Part shown: one piece after another, positions 17,457-27,910 of the stretch
Layout: every line of letters starts with the position of its first letter
Position numbering within the stretch: the first letter of the stretch is position 1
Assembly (NCBI RefSeq): GCF_003248505.1
Contig: NZ_QFOA01000008.1
Span: 1 to 64,000, forward strand
Direction of reading: 5' to 3'
DNA length: 64,000 bases
Source: Sphingobium sp.
GTDB taxonomy: Bacteria; Pseudomonadota; Alphaproteobacteria; Sphingomonadales; Sphingomonadaceae
Program-made: the position numbers and the translations under genes
Notes under the pieces: model-generated
What the model was told of the DNA's origin: nothing
Database searches by the model: none
The model's input: only the letters and a program-made list of their open reading frames with translations

Positions 17457-18679
17457 CGACCACTCCATTTGACGACCGTGTGCCGACCCATGAAGGGATT
17501 GCGCCGCGTGAACGCGAGCAGCAGGCCGACGCCGATACAAAGCGCCAGCATAGAGGAGCCGCCATAGCTGATAAAGGGCAGCGTCATGCCCTTCGACGGA
17601 AATATCTGGGCATTGACGCCCATGTTGATGATCGCCTGCAACCCGAACTGGGTGGTAAGGCCCGCAGCGGCGAGGATGGTGAAATTATCCTCCTCGTCCA
17701 GCAGGCGCAGTAGCACCCGCACGACGATGGCAAGATAGACGCAGGCGATGGCGATGCAGGCGAGGAGGCCGAATTCCTCCCCGATCACAGAAAAGATATA
17801 GTCGGTGTGCGCTTCGGGCAGGCGGAATTTATTCTGTCCGCCGCCCGGCCCCACGCCGGTGAAGCCGCCATGGGTGATCGTGCGAAAGGCAAGGTCGGTC
17901 TGGTCCGGCCCTGTGTCGAGCTGCACACCGATGCCCAGGAAGTCGTTGATGCGCTGCCGCCCGTTTTCGTAGAACATGTAGACGCCGACCAGCCCCGCCA
18001 GCCCCACGCCCCCCAGCATGGCGATCCACCGCATCTCAAGCCCCGACAAGAGCAGCAGCACACCCCAGCAGGCGAGGAAGATCACCGTCTGGCCGAAGTC
18101 GGGCTGCTTCATCAGGATCGCGGCGATCAGCAGGGTCAGCGCGCCGGTCAGCGGCATGACCGGCAGGCTCATGTCCTTGGTGCGCAACGACAGCAGCCAG
18201 GCGATGGTCACCACATAGGCGGGCTTCAAAAATTCGGACGGCTGGAACCGGAATCCGGGAAGGTCGATCCAGCGCTTGGCACCGTTGACCGTGCTGCCCA
18301 GGATCGGAACGACCAGCAGCATCAGGAAGAAGAAGGCGCAGAAGAAGATCGCCAGCCGCCGCGCCTGCGGGCGGGGCAGCATCGAGATGACCAGCATGAT
18401 GGGAAGGCCAATGAACACCCACATCAACTGGCGGTAGAAATAGATGAGCGGATTGACGGCGATCTGCGCGGTCGACCGGTCGATGGCGGCAACGGGCGAG
18501 GCCGCGGCGACCGCCACGAGGCCGATCGCCATCAGCGTGACGATCAGCGACAGGAGAACCCGGTCGATCTCCCAGAACCAGATGGCGAGCGCCGTGCGCT
18601 CACGCGGGACGGTGCGGCCCTTGAAGCCTTTCACCAGTTCGCCCGGTCTGAACATCCCTGTCGCGCCTTCCCTGTTCAT
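17453..18679 (-). CDS. ftsW: Septal peptidoglycan glycosyltransferase FtsW
   Basis: A 408-residue SEDS-family polytopic membrane protein that polymerises lipid II at the septum with FtsI. Family features are the first membrane segment after DRVLLSLIV, PGFRFQPSEFLKPAYV, the conserved loop with HTDYIFSVIGEEFG, and the C-terminal MTLPFISYGGSSMLALCIGVG. A later in-frame Met (MFRPGE, residue 9) could also be the start. It lies 24 bases after murD. Confidence 0.95.
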   Translation of the reverse strand: MNREGATGMFRPGELVKGFKGRTVPRERTALAIWFWEIDRVLLSLIVTLMAIGLVAVAAASPVAAIDRSTAQIAVNPLIYFYRQLMWVFIGLPIMLVISMLPRPQARRLAIFFCAFFFLMLLVVPILGSTVNGAKRWIDLPGFRFQPSEFLKPAYVVTIAWLLSLRTKDMSLPVMPLTGALTLLIAAILMKQPDFGQTVIFLACWGVLLLLSGLEMRWIAMLGGVGLAGLVGVYMFYENGRQRINDFLGIGVQLDTGPDQTDLAFRTITHGGFTGVGPGGGQNKFRLPEAHTDYIFSVIGEEFGLLACIAIACVYLAIVVRVLLRLLDEEDNFTILAAAGLTTQFGLQAIINMGVNAQIFPSKGMTLPFISYGGSSMLALCIGVGLLLAFTRRNPFMGRHTVVKWSGR

Positions 18680-18703
18680 GCCCTGCCCCCGCAGCCCCCA
18701 GCC

Positions 18704-20017
18704 TTATTCGAGTGCCTCGACCGCCGCGACGAACGCGTCGCCGCGTGCTTCGAAATCGCGGAACTGGTCGAAACTGGCGCAGGCCGGCGACAGCAGCACC
18801 ACATCGCCCGGCTGGGCGATGCGTGCGGCGCGGCGGACGGCGGCGCTTAGCATCTCGCTGTCGTCCACCGCCATAGAGTCGCGCAGCAGATCGGCGAACA
18901 TATGCCCCGCTTCGCCGATGGTGTAGGCATGGGCGACGTTGGCGAAATGGGGCGCGCACTCGTCCAGATTGTCGGTCTTGGCGAGGCCGCCGACGATCCA
19001 GTGGATGCGGGCATGGCCGTCCTTCACCGGCCATGCGGCAAGCGCAGGTGCGGTGGAGGCCGGATTGGTCGCCTTGCTGTCGTTGACGTAGAGGACGCCG
19101 TTCAACTCGCGGACGCGCTGCATCCGATGGGGGAGCGAGGCGTAGCTGGCGAGCGCGTCGGCGATGGTCGCGGCGTCGATGCCGAGCGCCTTTGCGACAG
19201 CGATGGCGACAGCTGCGTTCTGCGCATTGTGCGGCCCTTGCAAGGAAGGCCAGGTCAGCTGCACGAGCGGGTCGATGTCGGTGGAAGCGACGCGAACGAG
19301 GGCGTGCGCGATGCCGTCTGCGATCTGGCGGCTGGGGTCGTCCTGCGTCGCGATCACGGCGACATGGCCGGGCGACTGCATGTCGAACAGTCGCGCCTTG
19401 GACGCGACATAGCCTTCGAACCCGTTGTAGCGGTCGAGGTGGTCGGGTGTGACGTTGAGCAGGACGGCCACATCGCTGTCGAGGCTGTGGGTCAGGTCGA
19501 TCTGATAGCTCGACAGTTCGAGCACATAGACCCCCGCGCCCCGTGGGTTGGGTTCGAGCGGCGGCTGGCTCAGGATCGGGAGGCCGATATTGCCGCCCAT
19601 GACGGTCGGCAGTCCCGCCTGCTCGACGATGTGATGGATGAGCGCGGTGGTGGTCGATTTGCCGTTGGTGCCGGTGATGCCGACCACCTTGTGCGGGGGC
19701 AGCGTAGGACGGGCGAGCGCGAACAGTTCGATGTCGCCGATGATCGGCACGCCTGCGAGCTTCGCGCGCATCGAGATGGGATGGCGGTTGAGCGGCACGC
19801 CGGGCGACACGACGATGCCGTCGAACCCGGCAAGATCGATCTCCATCGGGTCGCCCAGTTCGGCCTTGCCCTCCACCAGGGCGCGCGCTTCCTCCCGGCT
19901 GTCCCAGGCGACGACGCGCGCGCCGCTCGCCACCAAAGTCGCGACCGTGGCGAGGCCCGACCGGGCGAGGCCGAGGACGGCATAGGTCTTTCCCGCAAAA
20001 GCGTCGGCGACGATCAT
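18704..20017 (-). CDS. murD: UDP-N-acetylmuramoylalanine--D-glutamate ligase
   Basis: A 437-residue Mur ligase adding D-Glu. The ATP loop is GTNGKSTTT (116-124); NVTPDHLDRY and YVNDSKATNPAST are family motifs. Two starts are plausible: ATG 20017 (MIVADAFAGKTY) and a GTG at 20026 that overlaps the mraY stop as GTGA and adds three residues. The ATG is used here. Confidence 0.95.
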   Translation of the reverse strand: MIVADAFAGKTYAVLGLARSGLATVATLVASGARVVAWDSREEARALVEGKAELGDPMEIDLAGFDGIVVSPGVPLNRHPISMRAKLAGVPIIGDIELFALARPTLPPHKVVGITGTNGKSTTTALIHHIVEQAGLPTVMGGNIGLPILSQPPLEPNPRGAGVYVLELSSYQIDLTHSLDSDVAVLLNVTPDHLDRYNGFEGYVASKARLFDMQSPGHVAVIATQDDPSRQIADGIAHALVRVASTDIDPLVQLTWPSLQGPHNAQNAAVAIAVAKALGIDAATIADALASYASLPHRMQRVRELNGVLYVNDSKATNPASTAPALAAWPVKDGHARIHWIVGGLAKTDNLDECAPHFANVAHAYTIGEAGHMFADLLRDSMAVDDSEMLSAAVRRAARIAQPGDVVLLSPACASFDQFRDFEARGDAFVAAVEALE

Positions 20018-20022
20018 CCTCG

Positions 20023-21095
<1,073 letters not shown>

Positions 21096-21096
<1 letters not shown>

Positions 21097-22490
21097 CAGT
21101 GCTTATCTCCGTCGCGGGCCGCAGCGTCGGCAAGGGCAGCGACGAGGCGAGAGAGGCCCACTCCGTTCGAACCCTTGACGAGGATCGCGTCGCCCGCGCG
21201 CATTTCGGTCTGGATGAGGGGGATGGCGGCCGCCGTGTCGGGCACATGGGCATGAGGAATGCCGCCGCCCAGCGCGCTGGCGAGCGGGGCCATTTCCGCG
21301 CCGACGAGGATCGCGAAGTCGACCCCGTTTTCGGTCAGAGGATCGGCGAGCCCGGCGTGCAGGTCGGCACTTCGGTCGCCCAACTCGCGCATCCCGCCGA
21401 GGATCGCGATACGGCGGTCGGCGCTTTCGCGACCCAACTGGCGCAGCGTCGCGGCCATCGACAGCGGATTGGCGTTGTAGCTTTCGTCGATCAGCAGCGC
21501 TTCGCCGCCCTGTATCGGAAGGATGCGGCGCTCGCCCCGTCCCGGCAGGCCCGGCATTTCCGCGAGCGCGAGGCCCGCCGCCGCCAGATCGCCGCCCACG
21601 GCCTCGACCGCCGCCAGCACGGCCAGCGCATTCGAAACCCAATGGTCGCCGGGCGACGCAACGGTGAAGCAGATGTCCGCTTTGGGCAGCGTTGCCGTCA
21701 CTATACTGCCCCCGTTCGGCGACGGCACGACGTCGAGCGCGCGCACATCGGCACCCTCCATCAGGCCGAAGGTCAGAATGTGGCCCGCGTGACGTTCCGC
21801 CTTGTCGTAGAGCGTGGCGACGTGGGGACTGTCATAGGGGATGATGGCGGTTCCGCCCGGTTCCAGCCCCTCGAAAATCTCAGCCTTCGCTTCGGCGATC
21901 TTTTCCTCGGTGCCGAAAAATTCGATATGCGCGGGCGCGATTGCGGTAACGATGGCGACGTGCGGGCGCACCTGGCGCGTGAGCGCGGCCAATTCGCCCG
22001 CATGGTTCATGCCCATTTCGAACACGCCGAAGGCGGTATCGCGCGGCATTCGCGACAGGCTCAAGGGCACGCCGACATGATTGTTGTAGCTTTTGACCGA
22101 GCGATGGACGTCATCGGGACGCGCCCGGTCGAGGGCGAGGAACAACGCCTCCTTGGTCCCGGTCTTGCCGACCGACCCGGTGACGCCGATGACTTTGCCG
22201 ACCATACGCTTGCGCGCCGCCCTTCCCAGGGCTTCGAGCGCGGCGGCGCTGTCGGGGACGAGGATGTGGGGGCGCTCGACAGGCTCGCTGACGATGGCAC
22301 CGCTCGCACCCTGGTCGAATGCCTTGTCGACGAACCGGTGGCCGTCGGTCGCCTCGCCTCTCATCGCGACGAAAAGGTCGCCGGGGCCGACTTCGCGGCT
22401 GTCGAAGGCGACGCCCGAAACGGCGAACGGCGCCGACGCGGCGCCGCCTGTGGCTTCAGCGATCTCGGCAGAGGTCCATAGATCGGTCAC
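21096..22490 (-). CDS. murF: UDP-N-acetylmuramoyl-tripeptide--D-alanyl-D-alanine ligase
   Basis: A 464-residue Mur ligase that adds D-Ala-D-Ala to complete the pentapeptide. The ATP loop is GSVGKTGTK (105-113), and DESYNANPLSM is characteristic. A GTG at 22490, forming GTGA with the murE stop and giving MTDLWTSAEI, is preferred over a GTG nine bases further upstream. Confidence 0.95.
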
Positions 22491-23932
22491 CCCGCACACT
22501 CCCGCGCGACCGTCACGTCGTCGAACGGCAGCACGCGGTCACCGATGACCTGGCCCTGCTCATGCCCCTTGCCCGCCAGCAGCACGATATCGTCCGCCCC
22601 CGCCTGCGCGATGGCGGCGGCGATGGCAGCGCGACGGCCGCCGATCTCTTCCGCGCCCGGCGCGCCCGCCATGACGGCAGCGCGGATCGCAGACGGCTCC
22701 TCGGAGCGCGGATTGTCGTCTGTGACGATGACGTGGTCGGACAGGTCGGAGGCAACCTTCCCCATCTGCGGACGCTTGCCCGCGTCACGATCCCCGCCCG
22801 CGCCGAACAGCGTGATGAGCCGCCCGCGCGTGTGCGGACGCAGCGCCTCGATGGCCGCGCGCAGGCCGTCAGGCGTGTGGGCGTAATCGACATAGACAGG
22901 TGCGCCCGACCGGGCGATGACCGCGCGTTCCAGCCTGCCGCGCACCGGCTGTACCCGACCGAGCAGTTCCATCACCCTGCCGGTATCCGCGCCCGTCGCG
23001 ATGACGAGACCCGCGGCGGTGAGCGCATTGGCGGCCTGATAGGCGCCGATCAACGGCAGGTTGACCTTGTGATTTTTCCCTGCGGCCTCGACGGTCAACG
23101 TCTGGCCGAGTTGGGTCGGTGTGCGGTCGATCAGCTTAAGATCATTTCCCTGCATCCCGACGCTCAGCGTTCGAAGCCCCCGCTTGGCGACCCGTTCCAA
23201 CGCCTTGGGCGACCATTCGTCGTCCGCCCATATGACCGCCTGGCCGTCTGCCCCCACCACCTCGTCGAACAGCCGCATCTTGGCATCGAAATAGCTGTCC
23301 ATGTCGCCATGATAATCGAGATGGTCGCGCGACAGGTTGGTGAAAGCTCCCGCGATCACCGGCAGGCCTTCGGTGCGATACTGGTCGAGACCGTGGCTCG
23401 ACGCCTCGAACGCGGCGTGGGTGATGCCTTCGCGCCGCAAGCCCGACATGTTGGCGAGGAAAGTGACGATATCGGGCGTGGTGAGGCCGGTCGACACCTG
23501 ATCGACCGACGTGGTGACGCCCAGCGTGCCGATGGACGCCGCCTTGTGGCCCAGCATCCGCCAGAGCTGACGGGCAAGTTCCACCGTGCTGGTCTTGCCG
23601 TTTGTGCCGGTGACGGCGACGGTCACGTCCGGGAAAGGCGCGAAGAAACGCGCGGCCATCTGCGCGAAGAGGCGGCGAGGATTGGAATGCGCGATGTGCG
23701 CCGCCCCTTCGACCTTCGCTTCCGGCCGGGCGACGACCGCGACCGCCCCGGCCCTGACCGCGTCGGCGATGAAATCCTCTCCGTTGACGCGCTGCCCCTG
23801 GAACGCGCCGAAGATCGTGCCGGGGGCGACCTTGCGATTGTCGATGGCGAAGCCGGTGACGAGCGCGTTGCCGTCCATATCGGCGCCGACGCGCGCGTCC
23901 AGCCCATCGACGATCGTTGCCAAACGCATCAT
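22487..23932 (-). CDS. murE: UDP-N-acetylmuramoyl-L-alanyl-D-glutamate--2,6-diaminopimelate ligase
   Basis: A 481-residue Mur ligase adding the third stem residue. The ATP loop is GTNGKTST (109-116), the lysine in DAKMRLF (K218) is in the position carbamylated in the family, and DNPR at 406-409 is the motif selecting meso-diaminopimelate over lysine. The wall is therefore predicted to be DAP-type, as in other Gram-negatives. The start forms ATGA with the ftsI stop. Confidence 0.96.
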   Translation of the reverse strand: MMRLATIVDGLDARVGADMDGNALVTGFAIDNRKVAPGTIFGAFQGQRVNGEDFIADAVRAGAVAVVARPEAKVEGAAHIAHSNPRRLFAQMAARFFAPFPDVTVAVTGTNGKTSTVELARQLWRMLGHKAASIGTLGVTTSVDQVSTGLTTPDIVTFLANMSGLRREGITHAAFEASSHGLDQYRTEGLPVIAGAFTNLSRDHLDYHGDMDSYFDAKMRLFDEVVGADGQAVIWADDEWSPKALERVAKRGLRTLSVGMQGNDLKLIDRTPTQLGQTLTVEAAGKNHKVNLPLIGAYQAANALTAAGLVIATGADTGRVMELLGRVQPVRGRLERAVIARSGAPVYVDYAHTPDGLRAAIEALRPHTRGRLITLFGAGGDRDAGKRPQMGKVASDLSDHVIVTDDNPRSEEPSAIRAAVMAGAPGAEEIGGRRAAIAAAIAQAGADDIVLLAGKGHEQGQVIGDRVLPFDDVTVARECAG

Positions 23933-25632
23933 TCTTTCTCCGTGTCGCCGTGCAGCAGCGGCATGAGATCGGAAATGTCCACGTCGCGCTGCTCGTCGGG
24001 CATGACGCCCAGCATCGGGCCGACGCGCTCAACCACGCGCTTGACCACCGGCGCGGCAGTCCAGGCGGCGGTGCGCAGGCCGTACTGCCCCGTCGCCTCG
24101 TCCATGATCGCGATCACGACGTAGCGGGGATTGTCCATCGGAAAAGCAGAAGCGAAAGTCGTCACCAGCGAAGTCTTGTTGTAGCGCCCTTCCTGGGGCT
24201 TTTCGGCGGAACCCGTCTTGCCGCCCACCCGGAATCCCTTGGCGTCGGCGCTACGCCCTGTACCTGCCGCAACGATCATCCGCAACAACTGCCGCATCCG
24301 CGCGCTGGTTGCGGCGGAAAAGACGCGACGGCCTTCGGGCACTTCGGCGGGGGTGAGCTTGCGCACGGTGGCGGGACGCCAGATGCCGCCATTGACGAGC
24401 GCGGCGTAGGCGGCGGCGAGGTGAAGCGGCGTCACCGCGATGCCGTGACCGTAGGACGTGGTCATGCTGGTGATGCGGCCCCAGCTGGAAGGCCACAGCC
24501 CGGCGGCGCGTTCGTTGAACTCGATCGGCGCGCGCTGGTCGAAGTCGAGGCTACGGAACAGCTTCTGAAGATTTTCCGCGCCCATTTCGTCCGCGATGCG
24601 CGCGGTCCCGATGTTCGAACTGTGCACAAGAATTTCGGGCACGTTGATCCAGCGACCGAGCGGGTGGTCGTCCTTGATGCGGAAGCCGCCGATGGGGAGC
24701 GGTGCGGTCGCGTCATAGCGCTTGCTCATCGACGTGACGACGCCCGCGTCCATCGCGCCCGCGATCGACAGCGGCTTGAAGGCCGAGCCCAGTTCGTAGC
24801 GCGCCTGCACCATGTGATTGCAGAGCGGCGATTCGCTGCACCGCTTGCCCGCGTAGTTTTGAAGCTTGTTGGGATCGAACACGGGGATCGAGGCCATCGC
24901 GATGATCTCACCGGTGTTGGCGTCCATGATGATGCCGCCCGCGCCCTTCGCGCGCGTCTGCACGAGCTGGGCGTAGAGTTCGCTTTCCAGCGCGCCCTGC
25001 ACCCGGCTGTCGATCGAAAGGGCGAAGGGCTGGCCGAGACGCGCGGCGTCGGTCAGGCGCGGGTTGAAGGCGGCTTCCGCCCCCATGCCACCGTGACCGT
25101 CTGCATTGGGCGCGAAACCCAGCACATGCGCGGCAAGCGTGCGCTGCGGGTAGAGACGCTCCTTCTCGCGCGGAAATTCGATGCCGATTTCGCCGAGCGC
25201 ATTCACGGCAGCAACCTCTTCGGGCAGCGCGCGGCGACGCAGATAGGCCCAGCCGCGCCCGGTCAGCTTCTTGTAGAAGGCGGCTTCGGGTTCGTCGGGA
25301 AAGATTTCGTGCAGTTTGCGCGCCAGTTCGGCCGGTTCGCCGATCAGTTTCGACGGGCGAACCGCGACCGAATAGGCGTCCATCGTCCGCGCCAGCGGCA
25401 CGCCGTTGCGGTCGACGATATCCGCGCGCGCGGGCAAAAGCCCGCCAAGGCCGTCGGCGCCGCTGCCCCCATGCGAAAAAACCCCCACCCAGGTGAGGCG
25501 GAGGACGAGAACGCTGGTAATGGCGAGAAACAGGATCAGCAGCAGCATCAGCCGATTATGGGCAATCGCGGTCAGATCGACCCGCTGACGCCCGGCGCGC
25601 GCGCCGCCCGGCTGAACGATGATCGTGGCCAT
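23929..25632 (-). CDS. ftsI: Septal transpeptidase FtsI (PBP3)
   Basis: A 567-residue class B penicillin-binding protein that crosslinks septal peptidoglycan with FtsW. A short cytoplasmic tail and one membrane anchor (27-47) precede the pedestal domain and the transpeptidase domain. The active-site motifs are S283-A-F-K286, SSN (338-340) and KTG (472-474). The ATG overlaps the ftsL stop (TGATG). Confidence 0.97.
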   Translation of the reverse strand: MATIIVQPGGARAGRQRVDLTAIAHNRLMLLLILFLAITSVLVLRLTWVGVFSHGGSGADGLGGLLPARADIVDRNGVPLARTMDAYSVAVRPSKLIGEPAELARKLHEIFPDEPEAAFYKKLTGRGWAYLRRRALPEEVAAVNALGEIGIEFPREKERLYPQRTLAAHVLGFAPNADGHGGMGAEAAFNPRLTDAARLGQPFALSIDSRVQGALESELYAQLVQTRAKGAGGIIMDANTGEIIAMASIPVFDPNKLQNYAGKRCSESPLCNHMVQARYELGSAFKPLSIAGAMDAGVVTSMSKRYDATAPLPIGGFRIKDDHPLGRWINVPEILVHSSNIGTARIADEMGAENLQKLFRSLDFDQRAPIEFNERAAGLWPSSWGRITSMTTSYGHGIAVTPLHLAAAYAALVNGGIWRPATVRKLTPAEVPEGRRVFSAATSARMRQLLRMIVAAGTGRSADAKGFRVGGKTGSAEKPQEGRYNKTSLVTTFASAFPMDNPRYVVIAIMDEATGQYGLRTAAWTAAPVVKRVVERVGPMLGVMPDEQRDVDISDLMPLLHGDTEKE

Positions 25633-26282
25633 CAGCGTGCCTCCTTCCGTTTCTCACGCGCGGCCTTGGCAGTGAGGTCGCCCAGCGTGCTGTCGTCGAG
25701 CAGTTTGGCGTCGAGCATCGCCATGCGTTCGGCCTTCCGCGCGATGGGGTTGGGCCGCGACACGTCTGCGTCGGCCTTCGCCTGCTGCACGACCGTCTTC
25801 TTCGCTGGCTTTTCGAGCCGGTCGACATTGTCGGCGGCGTGGGCCTCGCGAATGACGGCGATATCGCTGCGGATCTGAGTCGCGGCAGGGCTTTCAGGCG
25901 CCTTCTGCGTCGCGACCGGCAGGTCGGCGGGCGTTTCCACCATCGCCACCATGACGGGCGGCGCGACATAATCGGGTCCGTTGGGCTGCACCCCGTCCAG
26001 ATGCGCCAGCGCCTGTTCGCCGCGCAGATATTGCTGCGCGGTGGGCGTCGCATAAAGGAAGTCGTGCTGGTTCCAGCTTTCCAGTTGCCGCATGGAGGAG
26101 CGTGCGCTGAATTCCGTTTCCAGATAGCGAATGTCCGCTTTCGCTCGGGCGATCTGCGCGCGCACCTTCATCAGTTCGTTGCGTTCGGTCGCGACCTTCA
26201 GCGACACCATATAGGCCCCGAGCGCGCCTAGTGCGACCAGGATCACCCAGATCAGGCTTTGGAGTCTCTTGACGGCGATCAT
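25632..26282 (-). CDS. ftsL: FtsL-like division protein with long C-terminal tail
   Basis: A 216-residue bitopic protein in the ftsL position between rsmH and ftsI. One membrane segment (about 9-29) is followed by a coiled-coil region (30-70, ending YLETEFSARSSMRQLESWN). FtsL in the family forms a complex with FtsB and FtsQ and activates FtsWI. The C-terminal 110 residues are Ala/Lys/Pro-rich, look disordered, and make the protein about twice the usual length. Identity rests on position, topology and coiled coil rather than strong sequence motifs. The start overlaps the rsmH stop (ATGA). Confidence 0.85.
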   Translation of the reverse strand: MIAVKRLQSLIWVILVALGALGAYMVSLKVATERNELMKVRAQIARAKADIRYLETEFSARSSMRQLESWNQHDFLYATPTAQQYLRGEQALAHLDGVQPNGPDYVAPPVMVAMVETPADLPVATQKAPESPAATQIRSDIAVIREAHAADNVDRLEKPAKKTVVQQAKADADVSRPNPIARKAERMAMLDAKLLDDSTLGDLTAKAAREKRKEAR

Positions 26283-27235
26283 GCGCGGACACTCCGGGGG
26301 GAGGAAGGGGATACAGGGGCAGAGGTGCGGACGGCGCTGCGCAGCGTGGCGGAACGGGCGCGAGGGTTGCGCGTCAGTTCCGCCTCGCCGGGACGCACTG
26401 CCTTTGCGGGCTTGGCGAACGTGGGAGCAGGCCCTGCGGCACGTTGCGGCAGGTGACGCGATCCCGTGCCTTCCCCGCCGCTGCGGTTGCGAAGGAACTG
26501 CTTGACGATGCGGTCTTCAAGACTGTGGAACGTGACGACAGCGAGCCGCCCGCCCTCCTCCAGCAGTGCCTCGGCAGCCTCCAGCCCACGCTCCAGCTCT
26601 TCCAGTTCGCGGTTCACATGGATGCGAATCGCCTGGAATGTGCGAGTCGCCGGGTCCTTCTTGTCGTGCGGCTTGTGGCCGAGCGCGCGACGCACGACGG
26701 CGGCAAGCTGGCCGGTGCGTTCGAGCGGGCGGGCGTCCACGATGGCGCGGGCGACGCGGCGCGAGCGCGGCTCCTCCCCATAGCGGTAGATCACGTCCGC
26801 GATCTCCTCCTCCGGGGCGGTGTTGAGGAAATCGGCGGCGCTCATCCCGCCTTGCGCCATGGTCATGTCGAGCGGGCCGTCCGACTGGAAGGAGAAGCCG
26901 CGCTCGGGCCGGTCGAGCTGCATCGAGGATACGCCGATGTCGAGCGTGACGCCCGACACCGCCGTCACGCCGCGCTCCGCCAGCAATTCCGCCATGCGCG
27001 AAAATTCGCCGGGGACGAGTGCGATGGCGCGTGCGTCCGCAAGCGGCTGCCCTTCCCGGATCGCATCGGGATCGCGATCGAAGGCGAAGACGCGCGCGCC
27101 CGCCTGCGCCATCGCGCTGCTGTAGCCGCCCGCGCCGAACGTGCCATCGACATGCACTTCGCCCGGGGCGATGGCGAGAGCGTCGAGCACTTCGGCAAGA
27201 AGGACGGGGACATGCGGGGCGGCAAGCGCGCTCAC
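26279..27235 (-). CDS. rsmH: 16S rRNA (cytosine(1402)-N(4))-methyltransferase
   Basis: A 318-residue SAM-dependent methyltransferase (MraW) that modifies C1402 in the ribosomal P site. The SAM-binding motif DGTFGAGGYSSAM (30-42) and the motifs DIGVSSMQLD, RGFSFQSDGPLDMTM and TFHSLEDRIVKQF are all present. It starts at GTG, overlapping the mraZ stop as GTGA. Its position as the second dcw gene is the standard one. Confidence 0.96.
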   Translation of the reverse strand: MSALAAPHVPVLLAEVLDALAIAPGEVHVDGTFGAGGYSSAMAQAGARVFAFDRDPDAIREGQPLADARAIALVPGEFSRMAELLAERGVTAVSGVTLDIGVSSMQLDRPERGFSFQSDGPLDMTMAQGGMSAADFLNTAPEEEIADVIYRYGEEPRSRRVARAIVDARPLERTGQLAAVVRRALGHKPHDKKDPATRTFQAIRIHVNRELEELERGLEAAEALLEEGGRLAVVTFHSLEDRIVKQFLRNRSGGEGTGSRHLPQRAAGPAPTFAKPAKAVRPGEAELTRNPRARSATLRSAVRTSAPVSPSSPRSVRA

Positions 27236-27729
27236 TTTGCCGCTCCGGTCGCGCGAGCATCGATCCAGCGCTGGACCTTGTTCCGGATGAGCGCGGGACG
27301 ATCTGGGCTGGCGACCAGCGCTTCGGGTTTCCAGATCTGGAAATAACGGCCCACGCCGTAAAAGAAGATCGCATCGTCGATGCCGGCTTCTTCCTTGATA
27401 TCGGGGTGCAGGAAGAAGCGGCCACCGTCGTCGAAATTCACGTCCTCGATTGTGCCGAGGCGGTTTTCGCGTTCCAGATCGGCATTGAAGGGGCGTCCGG
27501 CCTCATAGGCCTGGGCTTCCAGCTTCTCGACCTCTTCGAACAGGTGCAGCTTGTGGCTGAGGCCGAAGCCGATGGCACACCCATTGTCCATGTGGATCGA
27601 AAGGCAAAGGCGGTTCTGGCCGCCACTGGCCTGCGTGACCAGCTTGCGCATCTCCAGGGGCAGCACGAACCGGCCTTTGCCGTCCGCGACGCTGAACGCG
27701 TTGCCCGAATAGAGGATGACGTCCGACAC
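27232..27729 (-). CDS. mraZ: Transcriptional regulator MraZ
   Basis: A 165-residue protein with two SpoVT/AbrB-type DNA-binding repeats. The first is around YSGNAFSVADGKGRFVLPLEMR, the second around DDGGRFFLHPDIKEEAGI, which carries the conserved strand-turn pattern. MraZ represses the dcw promoter in E. coli. It is the first gene of the cluster here, overlaps rsmH by four bases, and lies about 140 bases downstream of an array of TGGGN boxes that should be its operator. Confidence 0.94.
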   Translation of the reverse strand: MSDVILYSGNAFSVADGKGRFVLPLEMRKLVTQASGGQNRLCLSIHMDNGCAIGFGLSHKLHLFEEVEKLEAQAYEAGRPFNADLERENRLGTIEDVNFDDGGRFFLHPDIKEEAGIDDAIFFYGVGRYFQIWKPEALVASPDRPALIRNKVQRWIDARATGAAK

Positions 27730-27837
27730 GCTGGAAAAGGCCCCTTGTTCTTTGGGGCACAGACTTCCCGTCGCCGGAATCGCCGAAGCGAATCCACGCC
27801 ACAGGACTGATCAACGCCTGGAAACCCCAATGCAGGT

Positions 27838-27866
27838 TACTTACCAAGCATGCGTTTGGCTGTGAA
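27838..27866 (-). promoter_or_regulatory. Candidate promoter of the dcw cluster
   Basis: On the minus strand, TTCACA (27866-27861), a 17-base spacer and TAAGTA (27843-27838) resemble a vegetative sigma-70 promoter. Transcription would begin near 27831, leaving a leader of about 100 bases before mraZ. The -35 element abuts the first box of the TGGGN array. This is a pattern match only. Confidence 0.5.
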
Positions 27867-27910
27867 GGGATTTTTTGGGTGAGGATGGGAAATTCAGGTC
27901 GAAAATGGGA
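27866..27910. promoter_or_regulatory. Putative MraZ operator: TGGGN-type boxes every 10 bp
   Basis: On the plus strand, boxes start at 27866 (AGGGA), 27876 (TGGGT), 27886 (TGGGA), 27896 (AGGTC, degenerate) and 27906 (TGGGA), an exact 10-base period. E. coli MraZ is reported to bind TGGGN direct repeats with 5-base spacers, which is this spacing. The array overlaps the candidate -35 region, as expected for a repressor site, and runs up to the stop codon of the next gene. Confidence 0.65.

Noticed and set aside
27730..27830. Leader of mraZ examined for a small gene or riboswitch
   Set aside because: No open frame with a start and ribosome site and no known riboswitch core was seen; it is treated as plain 5' untranslated sequence.
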